A stretch of 64,000 bases of DNA, from positions 124,001-188,000 of the forward strand of contig NZ_SCML01000002.1 in assembly GCF_005503365.1 (NCBI RefSeq), in the 5' to 3' direction. Within the stretch, counting starts at the first letter, position 1, and every line of letters begins with the position of its first letter. A program made the position numbers and the translations under genes. Source of the stretch: Hydrogenophaga sp. 2FB (GTDB lineage Bacteria; Pseudomonadota; Gammaproteobacteria; Burkholderiales; Burkholderiaceae_C). Shown here in pieces: positions 8,315 to 16,333 of this stretch. Under the pieces are notes generated by a model. The model searched no databases and was not told the origin of the DNA. It saw only the letters and a list, made by a program, of their open reading frames with translations.

Positions 8315-9067
8315 ATGCCCAAAGGCGCCATTACAGAAAGGCTCGCAGAGCGCATGGTCGAAAGGGCCCAGTACAGCGGCCTGATTCATTTGACCTTCGA
8401 GATGAGGTCAAAGCTGTTCTTGATTTTCGACACGATGTGTTTCAAGGATGAGACGCCGCAAACGGGTGCCGTCATTGCCGCCGCGGATCTCGCGCTTGAG
8501 CTCTGCGGTACGTCCTCTCTGGTTGCACAGCAAATGGCCGCCAACTCATTGAGGGCGATGCACCACCAGCAGATCCATTTCTTGTTGCTCAGTGCATGTC
8601 ATGCGTTGCGACCACATGATGACGCCATTGACGCCGAGCTGAAGCGCATTCAGGCGCCTTCCTCACCCGGATTTGCCACCGCCTTCCCTTCGGATCGCGA
8701 AATGGCGGAGTTCCTGGCACTGCAGAATCGCCGCCATGGAGGCTCACGGGGTGAGCTTCTGGAGAGCATCGGGCGCGTGTACGGACACACCCAAGAGCCC
8801 TTGAGCGCGCGTATGAATCAGGTCTCCGGCCAAGAGATGCAGCAGGTCATCGACCTCATCCTGGGCTTCAACGCTGTTGCGGTTCTGGCTACTCGTGTGG
8901 TCGCCATGATCTCCATGAACGAACAAGAGGTCACAGCGAAGGCTGCTGACCTGACAACCGAGTTTCGACAGTGCTTCCCCATTGGTGAGACGTGGGGCGA
9001 GCCGCTTCTGGACTTCACCGCAATGGGAAGACCTGGCAGGTCATTGCTGCCGGCGTCACGGACTTGA
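8315..9067 (+). CDS. Unknown 250-residue protein
   Basis: An almost all-helical soluble protein starting MPKGAITERLAERMVERAQ. It has an alanine/leucine-rich middle (TGAVIAAADLALELCG) and a second helical block near residues 170-220. It ends in GRSLLPASRT. It has no clear copy of the repeated promoter upstream. The upstream TTGAACTCAGTTTGCCGATAG could carry a -35 box but is not convincing. No family was recognised. Confidence 0.75.
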   Translation: MPKGAITERLAERMVERAQYSGLIHLTFEMRSKLFLIFDTMCFKDETPQTGAVIAAADLALELCGTSSLVAQQMAANSLRAMHHQQIHFLLLSACHALRPHDDAIDAELKRIQAPSSPGFATAFPSDREMAEFLALQNRRHGGSRGELLESIGRVYGHTQEPLSARMNQVSGQEMQQVIDLILGFNAVAVLATRVVAMISMNEQEVTAKAADLTTEFRQCFPIGETWGEPLLDFTAMGRPGRSLLPASRT

Positions 9068-9095
9068 GGCCGCAGTGGTTTTCGGCTGCTTGATT

Positions 9096-9112
9096 GGGTA
9101 TCTTTTATTCAA
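9096..9112 (+). promoter_or_regulatory. Promoter-like repeated motif (copy 5)
   Basis: Core GGGTATCTTTTATTCAA. A GTGGTT lies exactly 18 bases upstream of TATCTT, the same spacing seen for copies 9 and 10. It precedes the M48-family protease gene. Confidence 0.65.
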
Positions 9113-9162
9113 GCGGCGCGTGAAACGCCACCACATCAGAAACCCCGACATCAAAGGACCCA

Positions 9163-10116
9163 ATGAACACCACCTCGATCTTCAGGCGCGCCTTCGCAGC
9201 TTTTGGACTTGCCATCATGGTTCTGATCACCGGCTGCGCAACCAACACCATGACCGGGCGCATGCAGGTGACGCTGGGCAGCGAACAAGACCTGATCGTG
9301 GAGTCGGCGCAAGGATTTGCCGCCATGAAGTCGCAGTACGCAGCAAAGCGTGAACTGGTCACGCATGCGCCCACGATCAAGCGCATCAACGCCATCACGA
9401 ACCGCCTGATTGATCAGGCCGTCAAATACCGGCCAGATTCGGCGGCATGGGATTGGGAGGTCATGGTGGTGAACACCCCTGAGCTCAACGCATGGGCGCT
9501 TCCAGGGGGCAAGATGGCCATCTTCACAGGGATGATCAACCTCCCCCTCACGGACGATGAAATCGCCCAGATCATGGGCCACGAAATCGGTCACGCACTT
9601 GCGAAACACGGCCTGGAGAAGAAGTCCACCCGTCAAGGTGCTGCTGTCCTGACCTCCATCGGCGGCGCGCTCCTGGGTCAAACTGGTATGCCGTTGTCTC
9701 AAGAGGCCGTTGCGCTTGGTGCCAGTGGTTTCATCGTGGCGCCGAACAGCCGAAAAGCTGAAAGCGAAGCAGATGCCATGGGCATCGAGTTTGCGGCGCG
9801 CGCTGGCTACGATCCCAAAGCTGCGGTAACTTTGTGGCAGAAGATGGCCGCGAAGGGTGGCGCGACGAAAACCGGTTTCCTCGACACCCACCCATCCGAC
9901 GGTGAACGGATCCAAGCCTTGAGCGGGTTGCACGATCACATGAAGCAACTGCGGGCGGAAAGTGCCCCCATGGTGGCCGGGAAAGGCAAGGCGCGACCCA
10001 CGGTGGCGCTGGATGCCAAGAACCGACCGGAACCCTTCAACTGGCTCGGCGCACCCAAGGCGATGCGTCCTGACATCAAGGTGCAGGCCCCGCTGCAGCT
10101 CTTCAAAGCACAGTAA
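9163..10116 (+). CDS. M48-family lipoprotein metalloprotease
   Basis: A 317-residue zinc protease of the envelope. The signal peptide ends in the lipobox LITGC with Cys25, so the protein is probably a lipoprotein. The zinc motif HEIGH is at residues 140-144, and the third ligand is the glutamate in KAESEADAMG, about 65 residues later. This is the pattern of LoiP/YcaL-type M48 proteases, which clear or mature outer-membrane proteins. The typical TGM, GHE and D-T-H-P-x-x-x-x-R signatures are all present. It heads a short plus-strand run with two small unknown genes. Confidence 0.93.
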   Translation: MNTTSIFRRAFAAFGLAIMVLITGCATNTMTGRMQVTLGSEQDLIVESAQGFAAMKSQYAAKRELVTHAPTIKRINAITNRLIDQAVKYRPDSAAWDWEVMVVNTPELNAWALPGGKMAIFTGMINLPLTDDEIAQIMGHEIGHALAKHGLEKKSTRQGAAVLTSIGGALLGQTGMPLSQEAVALGASGFIVAPNSRKAESEADAMGIEFAARAGYDPKAAVTLWQKMAAKGGATKTGFLDTHPSDGERIQALSGLHDHMKQLRAESAPMVAGKGKARPTVALDAKNRPEPFNWLGAPKAMRPDIKVQAPLQLFKAQ

Positions 10117-10138
10117 CCGGTCGCAGAATACCGCCACC

Positions 10139-10381
10139 ATGGAAACTGTTTCGACGCCCCCTACTGATGAGCCCCAGCTGCCGGAACTGAGTCCGGCAGC
10201 GTTCGACATGCTTCGCAGTGCGCTCAATTTGGCCCGCGAGCAGGGTATTCAGAAGGTGGCGACGCTTCGCGCGCGAATGAAGGGGCTCTGGCCCGATCGC
10301 TCCGAAGAAATCGATCAAGCCATCGCCTTTTGGGCGTCATCCACCGCACGCCGTCATCCTGGTGGCATTCCGAGGTACTGA
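10139..10381 (+). CDS. Unknown 80-residue protein
   Basis: Start ATG at 10139 (METVSTPPTD), 22 bases after the protease stop. It has an acidic proline-rich front and a helical body (AAFDMLRSALNLAREQGIQKVATLRARMKGLWPDRSEEIDQAI split by short loops) ending in HPGGIPRY. The next gene starts 4 bases after its stop, so these are co-transcribed. No family was recognised. Confidence 0.65.
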   Translation: METVSTPPTDEPQLPELSPAAFDMLRSALNLAREQGIQKVATLRARMKGLWPDRSEEIDQAIAFWASSTARRHPGGIPRY

Positions 10382-10385
10382 AATC

Positions 10386-10715
10386 ATGCTCAAGGCTCTA
10401 CGCTACGAAATCTTGCGTGGAATCACGGCAAGTGGCCGCATCCGCATTCCATTGGCCGAGAAGCCGGTTCGGGTGGCCACGATCCTCAACGAAGCCCTTT
10501 TCAACGTGGACAAGCTGCTCATCCACCACGGCTCCGTCTTTCTTGAAGACCGGATCCACGATTGGGATTGGGCGGATGGTGTTTTTCGCTACTACACCCG
10601 CGTGGCAGAGGTCGCCGATGTCCTGGTGGTCTACGAAATTGACAGCAACTACACCCCGGCGCCCGTCTTCGACGGCATGACAGGGCGCAGGCTCGCAGCT
10701 TCAACACCTACCTAA
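10386..10715 (+). CDS. Unknown 109-residue protein
   Basis: The start is set at the ATG at 10386 (MLKALRYEIL), just after the previous stop; an upstream in-frame ATG at 10362 would overlap that gene. The predicted fold is mixed alpha/beta with an aromatic acidic loop (DRIHDWDWADGVFRYYTR). It is the last gene of the unit begun by the M48 protease. No family was recognised. Confidence 0.65.
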   Translation: MLKALRYEILRGITASGRIRIPLAEKPVRVATILNEALFNVDKLLIHHGSVFLEDRIHDWDWADGVFRYYTRVAEVADVLVVYEIDSNYTPAPVFDGMTGRRLAASTPT

Positions 10716-10856
10716 TAGTCTGTGTGGGCCAACCATCTGGCCCGCCGCGTCCATTCAGGCCATCAAGCCTTCTCCTTCCCAGCTCGGCCTGCGTCTTCAG
10801 GCCATGCGCGACTCTCACGTTATTCCACTCGATTATCCGCAGTGACGAAGCCATCG

Positions 10857-11711
10857 ATGCCTTTCCTGGACGGACTCCGCGCAACCGCACGCGCGTTCAC
10901 CCGGCCCATTTTCAAGGCACTCGGGGTCACGGGGGATGCCAGCGCAGTGACCGGGCAGTTGCTGAGCCACGGCATGGGTGTATCGAGTAGCGCCGCGACC
11001 GTGGCCACGCTCTTCGATGCTGCGTATCAGTCGCTTCTGCACTGCTACCGCTGCGAATTCGTCTACAAGAACGCTCTGGCCAACCACCTGGCATTTCATG
11101 CGACAGCGCCCCCTGCTGGGGTGGTCATTGAGCAGCACGTCGCCAGTTCGTTTGTGGATGTGGCTGCGTTCGGCGCCACCTCTGCTGCATACGAAATCAA
11201 GACCGAGTTCGATAGCCCCAAGCGCCTCACCACTCAGACCAATGACTACCTGCGCGCGTTTGATCGGGTGTACCTCGTGACGCACCCCACGTTGGCCGCT
11301 CGACACATGCCTCGGATTGATGCTCGTGTCGGGGTGCTGACTCTGGAGACTGACGGCAGCTTGAACGAGGTGCGGGCAGCGACCCCGGGCATCAGTGAGG
11401 TTGAGCCCATTACGGTGCTGCGCATGCTTCGCAGACATGAGTACATGGACACGGTCCACGTCCACCACGGTGTGCAACCCGCCCTGCCCAACGGGCTTCT
11501 GTACCGGCACTACGAAAAGCTGTTCGTGCAGCTGAGCAGTCAGCAAGCCCATGAGGCACTAATGACAGCTTTCGTCACCCGCACCCAAGACGGCGAGCTC
11601 GCAGACTTCCTGGGCGAGCTGCCAAAGAGCCTGCGGGCGCTCGGGTTCGCCACCCCACTATCTCGCCCTCAACGAAGACGGGTGCTCAAAGCCCTGGCCG
11701 CGCCGCTTTAA
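10857..11711 (+). CDS. sce7726-family protein
   Basis: A 284-residue protein. The segment YRCEFVYKNALANHL, then AAYEIKTEFDSPKRLTTQTNDYLRAFDRVYLVT, is the hallmark of the long sce7726-type proteins; the E-I-K within a D...E-x-K pattern is reminiscent of a restriction-endonuclease-like core. Function is unknown, and these genes often sit in defence or mobile regions. Start is uncertain: ATG 10857, GTG 10842 or GTG 10722 are all in frame and none has a good ribosome binding site. It ends in the basic stretch RPQRRRVLKALAAPL. Confidence 0.85.
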   Translation: MPFLDGLRATARAFTRPIFKALGVTGDASAVTGQLLSHGMGVSSSAATVATLFDAAYQSLLHCYRCEFVYKNALANHLAFHATAPPAGVVIEQHVASSFVDVAAFGATSAAYEIKTEFDSPKRLTTQTNDYLRAFDRVYLVTHPTLAARHMPRIDARVGVLTLETDGSLNEVRAATPGISEVEPITVLRMLRRHEYMDTVHVHHGVQPALPNGLLYRHYEKLFVQLSSQQAHEALMTAFVTRTQDGELADFLGELPKSLRALGFATPLSRPQRRRVLKALAAPL

Positions 11712-11755
11712 GTGCACCATCTTCGCGTGGTGGGCCAGCATCGGGTTGGCCCGGG

Positions 11756-12328
11756 TCAGTCTGAGGTCGCTTCAGCGGGCAAGCGAATCTCGGACAGCTT
11801 CCAGGTCGAAAAACCGCTTCGCAGGAACACCAGGCCTGAGAGTCCACCCTCGGAGTCGGCCAGTTCACCCTTGCTGGCAATCACCTTGTTCATCGAGATT
11901 CTCTCGAGACTCCACTTCTTTTCCGGGGCGTCAGAGACCGGCGCCGGATCAGCAGGTGACGAAGCGGGTTTGACCCCAGGCTGAACTGGCGTGGTTCTGC
12001 CTTGCGCCAGCATCGTCATGACCATTTCGGGGCGGACAAAGGAATCGATCATCTGGTTCACGAGAGCCGTGCCCAGCATGGCGCCCATGGCCGAGAAGGC
12101 ACTGTCATCCCGGCCTCTTTGCATCTTGGCGGTGATGGAGGCCATGAGCTGGCCCTTGAGGCTGTCCCGCAGGGCAGGGTAGTCCACGTGATCGTTGAAG
12201 GTTTCACCATCACCAGCCTTGGCTGCGGCTTGCATGGTGTCGATCGCCAGGTAAGGAGAGTAGTACCAGTACCCGGCCAGGGCCGCGCCAGCAACTGCAA
12301 CAGCCGCGGTGATGAGTTTGAGCTTCAT
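11756..12328 (-). CDS. DUF2939-like membrane-anchored protein
   Basis: A 190-residue protein with one N-terminal hydrophobic segment (about residues 4-24), then SPYLAIDTMQAAAKAGDGETFNDHVDYPALRDSLK. That pattern, Y-Y-x-S-P-Y followed by D-x-x-x-F-x-x-x-V-D-Y-P-x-L-R, is characteristic of DUF2939 proteins of betaproteobacteria, whose role is unknown. A proline/alanine linker (residues 110-135) separates it from a C-terminal beta-rich part. It lies convergent to the sce7726 gene. Confidence 0.85.
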   Translation of the reverse strand: MKLKLITAAVAVAGAALAGYWYYSPYLAIDTMQAAAKAGDGETFNDHVDYPALRDSLKGQLMASITAKMQRGRDDSAFSAMGAMLGTALVNQMIDSFVRPEMVMTMLAQGRTTPVQPGVKPASSPADPAPVSDAPEKKWSLERISMNKVIASKGELADSEGGLSGLVFLRSGFSTWKLSEIRLPAEATSD

Positions 12329-12365
12329 GAATTCAGTTTAGAGGGAAACGGGCCGAGATGCCTGA

Positions 12366-12677
12366 TCATTGAATCCGAAATGTCAAGGGCTCGTCGTTGA
12401 CCCCGGAACAGCAGAATTCGTGCACCCTGGAGCTAAGCGCTGCGCTCAACAGAATCCCGCGCACCTTGCTGAGCATTGGAGCCTTTCGTTCGCGTGCGGC
12501 TTCCTGCGACAGGGGTGAGTCGACGGCGATTTCGATTCCTCCGCCCGTCCTTGCTGCGGCCGCAAGAAGCGGTCGAATCCGATCTTGATCGCAAACGGTG
12601 ACTGTCCTGCCAGATGACAGAAGCATGCGCAGGTGGCGGTTGATCTGATCGGCGATTTCTTTCTCGATGGTGGGCAT
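12366..12677 (-). CDS. Unknown 103-residue protein
   Basis: The frame begins MPTIEKEIADQINRHLRMLL and includes TVTVCDQDRIRPLLAAAARTGGGIEIAV, a beta-alpha-beta-like stretch. It is upstream of, and on the same strand as, the DUF2939-like gene, 37 bases away. The other frames here are proline/arginine-rich and unlikely to code. No family was recognised. Confidence 0.65.
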   Translation of the reverse strand: MPTIEKEIADQINRHLRMLLSSGRTVTVCDQDRIRPLLAAAARTGGGIEIAVDSPLSQEAARERKAPMLSKVRGILLSAALSSRVHEFCCSGVNDEPLTFRIQ

Positions 12678-12810
12678 GGGGGAGGGGGAAGCGTAGATGC
12701 TTCAGCGATGAGATGGGGCGACGTAGAGGGGTGGGGGTGCGACGCGGCACGCCACGTGCGGATGGCCGCCAAGATCCAAACCGATTTCATATCCGTAAAG
12801 GCGGCGTATA

Positions 12811-12827
12811 GGATATAGTATAAGCTA
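12811..12827 (+). promoter_or_regulatory. Promoter-like repeated motif (copy 6)
   Basis: Core GGATATAGTATAAGCTA, with TATAGT as -10. It is 44 bases upstream of the ATG at 12872 and opens the small plus-strand unit 12872-13755. Confidence 0.6.
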
Positions 12828-12871
12828 ACATTTAAAGCCCTGATCCTATGACCGCTCTCAAGGAGCCTCAG

Positions 12872-13258
12872 ATGAGCCCCGCAGCCTTGCGTCCATCCCA
12901 TGTACAGCCGATGCGCAACCCGTTCACGCCAACGGAGGCGATCGGCCGCTTTCTCTCCCGCCAGAACGCGATCAGCGTGACGGCCCAGGGCAAGCTGGAA
13001 GAGGAATGGGGTGCTGAAGCGTGGGTTCGCCCGCTCGGCAACGAGAGTGTCGACATGCGTGAACTTCACGCCGCGCACGCGCGAAGAATCGATGAGGCCG
13101 AGCAGATCCTTGAGGCGCGGCGTGCACGTCCGCTGAGGGTGGCGGTCGTTCTCTTCATGAGCCTCGGATTGGCCACCTTCGTTGGTGTTGCGGACCCGCA
13201 GAGTCGCCAAGTGCTTGTCAACGGCTTCATCTGGCTCTTTGGCCCCTATGTCGGCTGA
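12872..13258 (+). CDS. Unknown membrane-anchored protein, 128 residues
   Basis: An ATG at 12872 is chosen over 12848 because AAGGAG sits 6 bases upstream. The body is soluble and helical (TPTEAIGRFLSRQNAISV) and the last 35 residues contain one membrane segment (VAVVLFMSLGLATFVGV) and a second short hydrophobic end (FIWLFGPYVG). This is a tail-anchored topology with the bulk probably cytoplasmic. No family was recognised. Confidence 0.75.
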   Translation: MSPAALRPSHVQPMRNPFTPTEAIGRFLSRQNAISVTAQGKLEEEWGAEAWVRPLGNESVDMRELHAAHARRIDEAEQILEARRARPLRVAVVLFMSLGLATFVGVADPQSRQVLVNGFIWLFGPYVG

Positions 13259-13332
13259 ACGCGGCATCAAGCCGCCACCCAAAAGCGTTCCCCAAGCACC
13301 TCCCCGGCAATCAACCACGCAGCAGGACCACC

Positions 13333-13755
13333 ATGTCACAAGCTCCTCAACCGACGACAGCGCCCGTGAACTACGAGGCTGAATTCAAGCGCCTGGAGGC
13401 TGAAATCAGGGCGCTTCGCTCCTCGTACTACCACTATCACGTGGAACTCGTCACGGACGCCCAGGCTTTGTGCGACAACGTGGTCCGCTTCAAGGCGGCC
13501 ATGGATAGCCTGGAGAAGCTGGAGAAGCGCGCAACTGAGGAGGGGAAGGTTCCCGCCCTGATGGAGGCTCGAATGCTCAAGGAAGAGCTCTGGAAAACCA
13601 TCGAGGCCGGCGCGGAAAAGATTCACCTGCGCATCAGCCAGCTACCGCCTGGTGTCACGTTTCTGGACGCCGACTACAGCGAGGAGCGCGTCGAAAAGCC
13701 AGCGGCCAATGAGGCCGAGGAAACGCGCGCTCCGGCACGTCGCCCCCGCCCCTGA
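13333..13755 (+). CDS. Unknown coiled-coil protein, 140 residues
   Basis: Residues 12-70 form a long amphipathic helix with heptad spacing (NYEAEFKRLEAEIRALRSSY and later MDSLEKLEKRATEEGK), so it probably oligomerises. The C-terminus is glutamate/alanine-rich and ends in APARRPRP, one of the basic tails shared across the window. It is the second gene of the unit at copy 6 of the promoter motif. Confidence 0.75.
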   Translation: MSQAPQPTTAPVNYEAEFKRLEAEIRALRSSYYHYHVELVTDAQALCDNVVRFKAAMDSLEKLEKRATEEGKVPALMEARMLKEELWKTIEAGAEKIHLRISQLPPGVTFLDADYSEERVEKPAANEAEETRAPARRPRP

Positions 13756-13811
13756 AGCGGTCACGCGCCCTTCCGGCGCACTGCAAGAATGTGGCGAAAG
13801 CCTGTGCGATT

Positions 13812-13828
13812 GGGTATCTTATTTGCAG
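13812..13828 (+). promoter_or_regulatory. Promoter-like repeated motif (copy 7)
   Basis: Core GGGTATCTTATTTGCAG, with GTGGCG 18 bases upstream of TATCTT. It is followed by an AAGGAA ribosome binding site and the ATG at 13845. Confidence 0.7.
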
Positions 13829-13844
13829 CAATAAGGAACCCGAT

Positions 13845-14198
13845 ATGACACAGGCAACTCCCATCACCGAGAACACGATTCACGTCACCGGCCCATTCGT
13901 CGCCAAAGATCGCAGAGGCGTCGTTTGGGGCGTGCATGGCGCCACCATCCCCGGTGAGGGATTCATCCCAGATTTGAGCATCCACCTGGACCGATCCGGC
14001 GCCTTTGAAGCCGAGCTTTGTGAAGACAAAGTCTTCCTTGGCAACGTCTTCGAAGAGCTGCGCAAGGCCGGCTACATCGGCTCAACGTTCACTCGCGCAG
14101 AGATGGGCATGCAACAAGATGATGTCGTTGTGCTCGAGCCCAGCGGCGAGTTCAACCTCTACGCCATCATTCGACATGGCTTTGTGCTGCTCGATTGA
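13845..14198 (+). CDS. Unknown 117-residue protein
   Basis: ATG at 13845 with AAGGAA upstream and a promoter copy just before it. It is a beta-rich small protein (ENTIHVTGPFVAKDRRGVVW) with acidic ends. It has no signal peptide and no basic tail. It heads a short plus-strand run with the next two small genes. No family was recognised. Confidence 0.75.
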   Translation: MTQATPITENTIHVTGPFVAKDRRGVVWGVHGATIPGEGFIPDLSIHLDRSGAFEAELCEDKVFLGNVFEELRKAGYIGSTFTRAEMGMQQDDVVVLEPSGEFNLYAIIRHGFVLLD

Positions 14199-14214
14199 GT
14201 CCGTGCCACACATC

Positions 14215-14607
14215 ATGAATTCGACTACCCAACTCCAACTCCAACGCCACCACTCCGACAGCCTGGCCGGGGCCCTCAAGCACGCGGAAACGCTGATCAG
14301 CCAGGCAATCGACAAAGCCTGTGAGGAGATCGAGGCGATCGCCGCTCAGATGCAGAATCCTGCTGTCACCCGCCTGTCCGGCTCTGCCTTCGAGATCAGC
14401 AGCAAGAGCCTGGGGCAGAGCTGGGATCCGTTTGCTCACGACTGGGGGATGCAATTCCAGATGGTCGCGCGTTTGCTGAGACTTCGAAACCTAGGCATGG
14501 TGCGATCTCTCCTGGAGGGCGCGCGCGTCGATGACAAGGCCTTGGGCCGTGTCTGCCTGTCGGCCCCGGTTATCGAGGCCTGCAGACTCTCGATCGGCGA
14601 CATTTGA
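14215..14607 (+). CDS. Unknown 130-residue protein
   Basis: ATG at 14215 (MNSTTQLQLQRHHSD) lies 16 bases after the previous stop. The protein is almost entirely helical (ALKHAETLISQAIDKACEEIE) with a later LLRLRNLGMVRSLLEGARVD segment that looks like a helical-repeat or death-domain-like hairpin, but no family can be named. No good ribosome binding site is visible, so translation may depend on the upstream gene. Confidence 0.65.
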   Translation: MNSTTQLQLQRHHSDSLAGALKHAETLISQAIDKACEEIEAIAAQMQNPAVTRLSGSAFEISSKSLGQSWDPFAHDWGMQFQMVARLLRLRNLGMVRSLLEGARVDDKALGRVCLSAPVIEACRLSIGDI

Positions 14608-14638
14608 GCCAGGCGCGAAATCGAACAGGAAGAGAATC

Positions 14639-14857
14639 ATGACGACGAAGGTGTGGAACCTCATGTACGCAGTTGGCAACACGGGCCGCATCTTCGGTGA
14701 TGCCGGAAACCCTCAGGTACGCGCGAGCGCGCTGGATGGTGCCGAGACGGTGTCGAAGAATGGCTGGCGTGTATGGGTTGAGCACCACTCGAGCGGCAAG
14801 CGGATCTTCGAATCTCAGGCAGAGAAGGACCACGTCGCCGAGAACGAGGGATCCTAA
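14639..14857 (+). CDS. Small unknown protein, 72 residues
   Basis: ATG at 14639 (MTTKVWNLMYAVGNTG) with AGGAAG 6 bases upstream. It is a beta-strand-rich small protein with GWRVWVEHHSSGKRIFES near the end, which could be a WGR-like or SH3-like fragment, though too short to call. It is the last gene of the unit starting at 13845. Confidence 0.7.
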   Translation: MTTKVWNLMYAVGNTGRIFGDAGNPQVRASALDGAETVSKNGWRVWVEHHSSGKRIFESQAEKDHVAENEGS

Positions 14858-14903
14858 GGTCGACGCTGGATGTGGAGACACAAAACTGTCATATAAGGTG
14901 TAA

Positions 14904-14920
14904 GAGATATACAATAGGAA
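14904..14920 (+). promoter_or_regulatory. Promoter-like repeated motif (copy 8)
   Basis: Core AGATATACAATAGGAAG followed directly by GCAT. It is the most divergent 3' half of the set. It sits 45 bases upstream of the secreted Cys-rich protein. Confidence 0.5.
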
Positions 14921-14965
14921 GCATGTCGATTTGGCGGCATTCTTTCTATTTCTCTGGGACCGCGT

Positions 14966-15991
14966 ATGGCTTCATTCAAATCCGCCCTGAACTTCAGTCT
15001 CTATGGGGCTGCGTTGATGGCTGCCGTCAATGTGATGGGTGCCAGTGACGCGGTTGCGCAAGGCAATGCGTACCCGGCGCCGATCGTGATCCAGTCCAAC
15101 CGGCACGTTCAACCCGATGCCGTCTGGGACCACGAGCGAGCAGGGCGTGCCGCCCAGATGAATTCGACCACGAGCGTTGGGTCGACCCAGGGCTCAGGCA
15201 ACGCGGCCGCCAGCACCAATGCCACAGGCCTGAATGTCCGTGTGAACGATGCCCTGCTTGCTCAGCCAGGGACGATGGTGACGAATGGAGAGCCTTCGTG
15301 TCCTGCGCAAGCGGTGAACTGGACGGTTGGTGGCGTCACCTGTAACGCAGCATCGCCTGTGATCATTTCGCGTGAGTCGGCTTCGGTGTCTGACATCGAT
15401 GCACCGTCCACTGGATCCGCTGTCCTGGCCTGTAACTCGGGTGCGTTGTCGGTGCAACCCGGCTCGACCTGTTCATCATCGTGTGCGGCGGGCCCTGTCT
15501 CGTGGGCCAACGGTAGTTCCGTTTGCGCGGCAAATGCTCCGGTGATGAGCGCCGGAGCTTCATTGGGCGTTGCAAGCACAAACGGGGTTGCAGGAAGTGC
15601 GTCGCTGTTCTGCTCGGCTGCGGGTGTTCGGTCGATTTCCTCGGCGAGCTGCACTCCCCCAGCGCCGGCACGAACGGTCTTTATCTGGTACACCTGCTGC
15701 ACTGAATTCAAGGGGCAGATGAATAAGGCCTGGGCTGCGCCAGTTCCTTTGAGTGCCACTGGTCCTGCAACTGGTCCCGCCATCAATACGATGAATCAGC
15801 CATATGAGAATGCAGGCTACATCTCAATCTGGAAGATTCTTAGTAGCAATATGTACTTCCAGTATCCACCCGGTGCTGTAGTCCATTCCAACCTCATTCA
15901 ACGCATCTACTACGAGAACTGCACAGTAGCTGTCAGGAGATATGGTGCAAGCAACTATGTCGGCATCTCTTGCGTTGAGCGGCCGTACTGA
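14966..15991 (+). CDS. Secreted Cys-rich repeat protein, possible adhesin
   Basis: A 341-residue protein with a signal peptide cleaved probably after AVAQG or DAVAQ (residues 30-35). Two tandem units of about 60 residues (near 110-165 and 170-230) share the pattern C-P/A-A-x-x-V-x-W-x-x-G-x-x-x-C-x-A...G-x-A-x-x-x-C-x-x-G...S-x-C, rich in Ser/Ala/Gly. A separate C-terminal domain has VFIWYTCCTEF and a final cysteine pair. Repeats of this type occur in surface adhesins and pilus or tail tips; the exact role is inferred. It is a one-gene unit between its own promoter and a terminator. Confidence 0.8.
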   Translation: MASFKSALNFSLYGAALMAAVNVMGASDAVAQGNAYPAPIVIQSNRHVQPDAVWDHERAGRAAQMNSTTSVGSTQGSGNAAASTNATGLNVRVNDALLAQPGTMVTNGEPSCPAQAVNWTVGGVTCNAASPVIISRESASVSDIDAPSTGSAVLACNSGALSVQPGSTCSSSCAAGPVSWANGSSVCAANAPVMSAGASLGVASTNGVAGSASLFCSAAGVRSISSASCTPPAPARTVFIWYTCCTEFKGQMNKAWAAPVPLSATGPATGPAINTMNQPYENAGYISIWKILSSNMYFQYPPGAVVHSNLIQRIYYENCTVAVRRYGASNYVGISCVERPY

Positions 15992-16014
15992 ATAAATTTG
16001 TCCCGTGCGGAAGT

Positions 16015-16043
16015 AAAAGGCGATGCTTGGCATCGCCTTTTTT
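16015..16043 (+). terminator. Rho-independent terminator
   Basis: Stem AAAAGGCGATGC paired with GCATCGCCTTTT around a TTG loop, followed by a T run. It lies 24 bases after the stop of the secreted Cys-rich gene. Confidence 0.9.
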
Positions 16044-16129
16044 GCGCCAAGGCTTTGGCCGTGCGCCGTGTTGAGTGTGACAGTCGCACACGCGATGCGC
16101 GATACTGACCTCAGTCAAAGGAGTGCAAG

Positions 16130-16330
16130 ATGGAGCATGATTTCTTGGACGAGAAGAAGATCGAGCTTGCAAGCGGCGCAAGAAAAGCCGTTGCCCTGCT
16201 CAGGCGGTACGAGAGCGGGTGGATGATCGACACCATTACCGAGGTGGGTCAACCAGATACAGGTGACAGCGACAGCCTCTTCCAAACGCTTGATGATGCG
16301 GCAGATGAGGCGAGACGAATGTGGCCGTGA
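16130..16330 (+). CDS. Small unknown protein, 66 residues
   Basis: ATG at 16130 (MEHDFLDEKKIEL) with AAGGAG 8 bases upstream. The product is acidic, with a short basic stretch (ARKAVALLRRY), and ends in DEARRMWP. It lies in the gap between a terminator and the convergent PP-loop gene, whose stop is 3 bases from this one. A GATACT box upstream could be its -10. No family was recognised. Confidence 0.65.
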   Translation: MEHDFLDEKKIELASGARKAVALLRRYESGWMIDTITEVGQPDTGDSDSLFQTLDDAADEARRMWP

Positions 16331-16333
16331 AGC

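Noticed and set aside
10690..10842. Open stretch with PSPSQLGLRLQAMRDSHVIPLDYPQ as a missed small gene before the sce7726 gene
   Set aside because: It has no start codon with a binding site and begins right after a stop in that frame; it may be chance.
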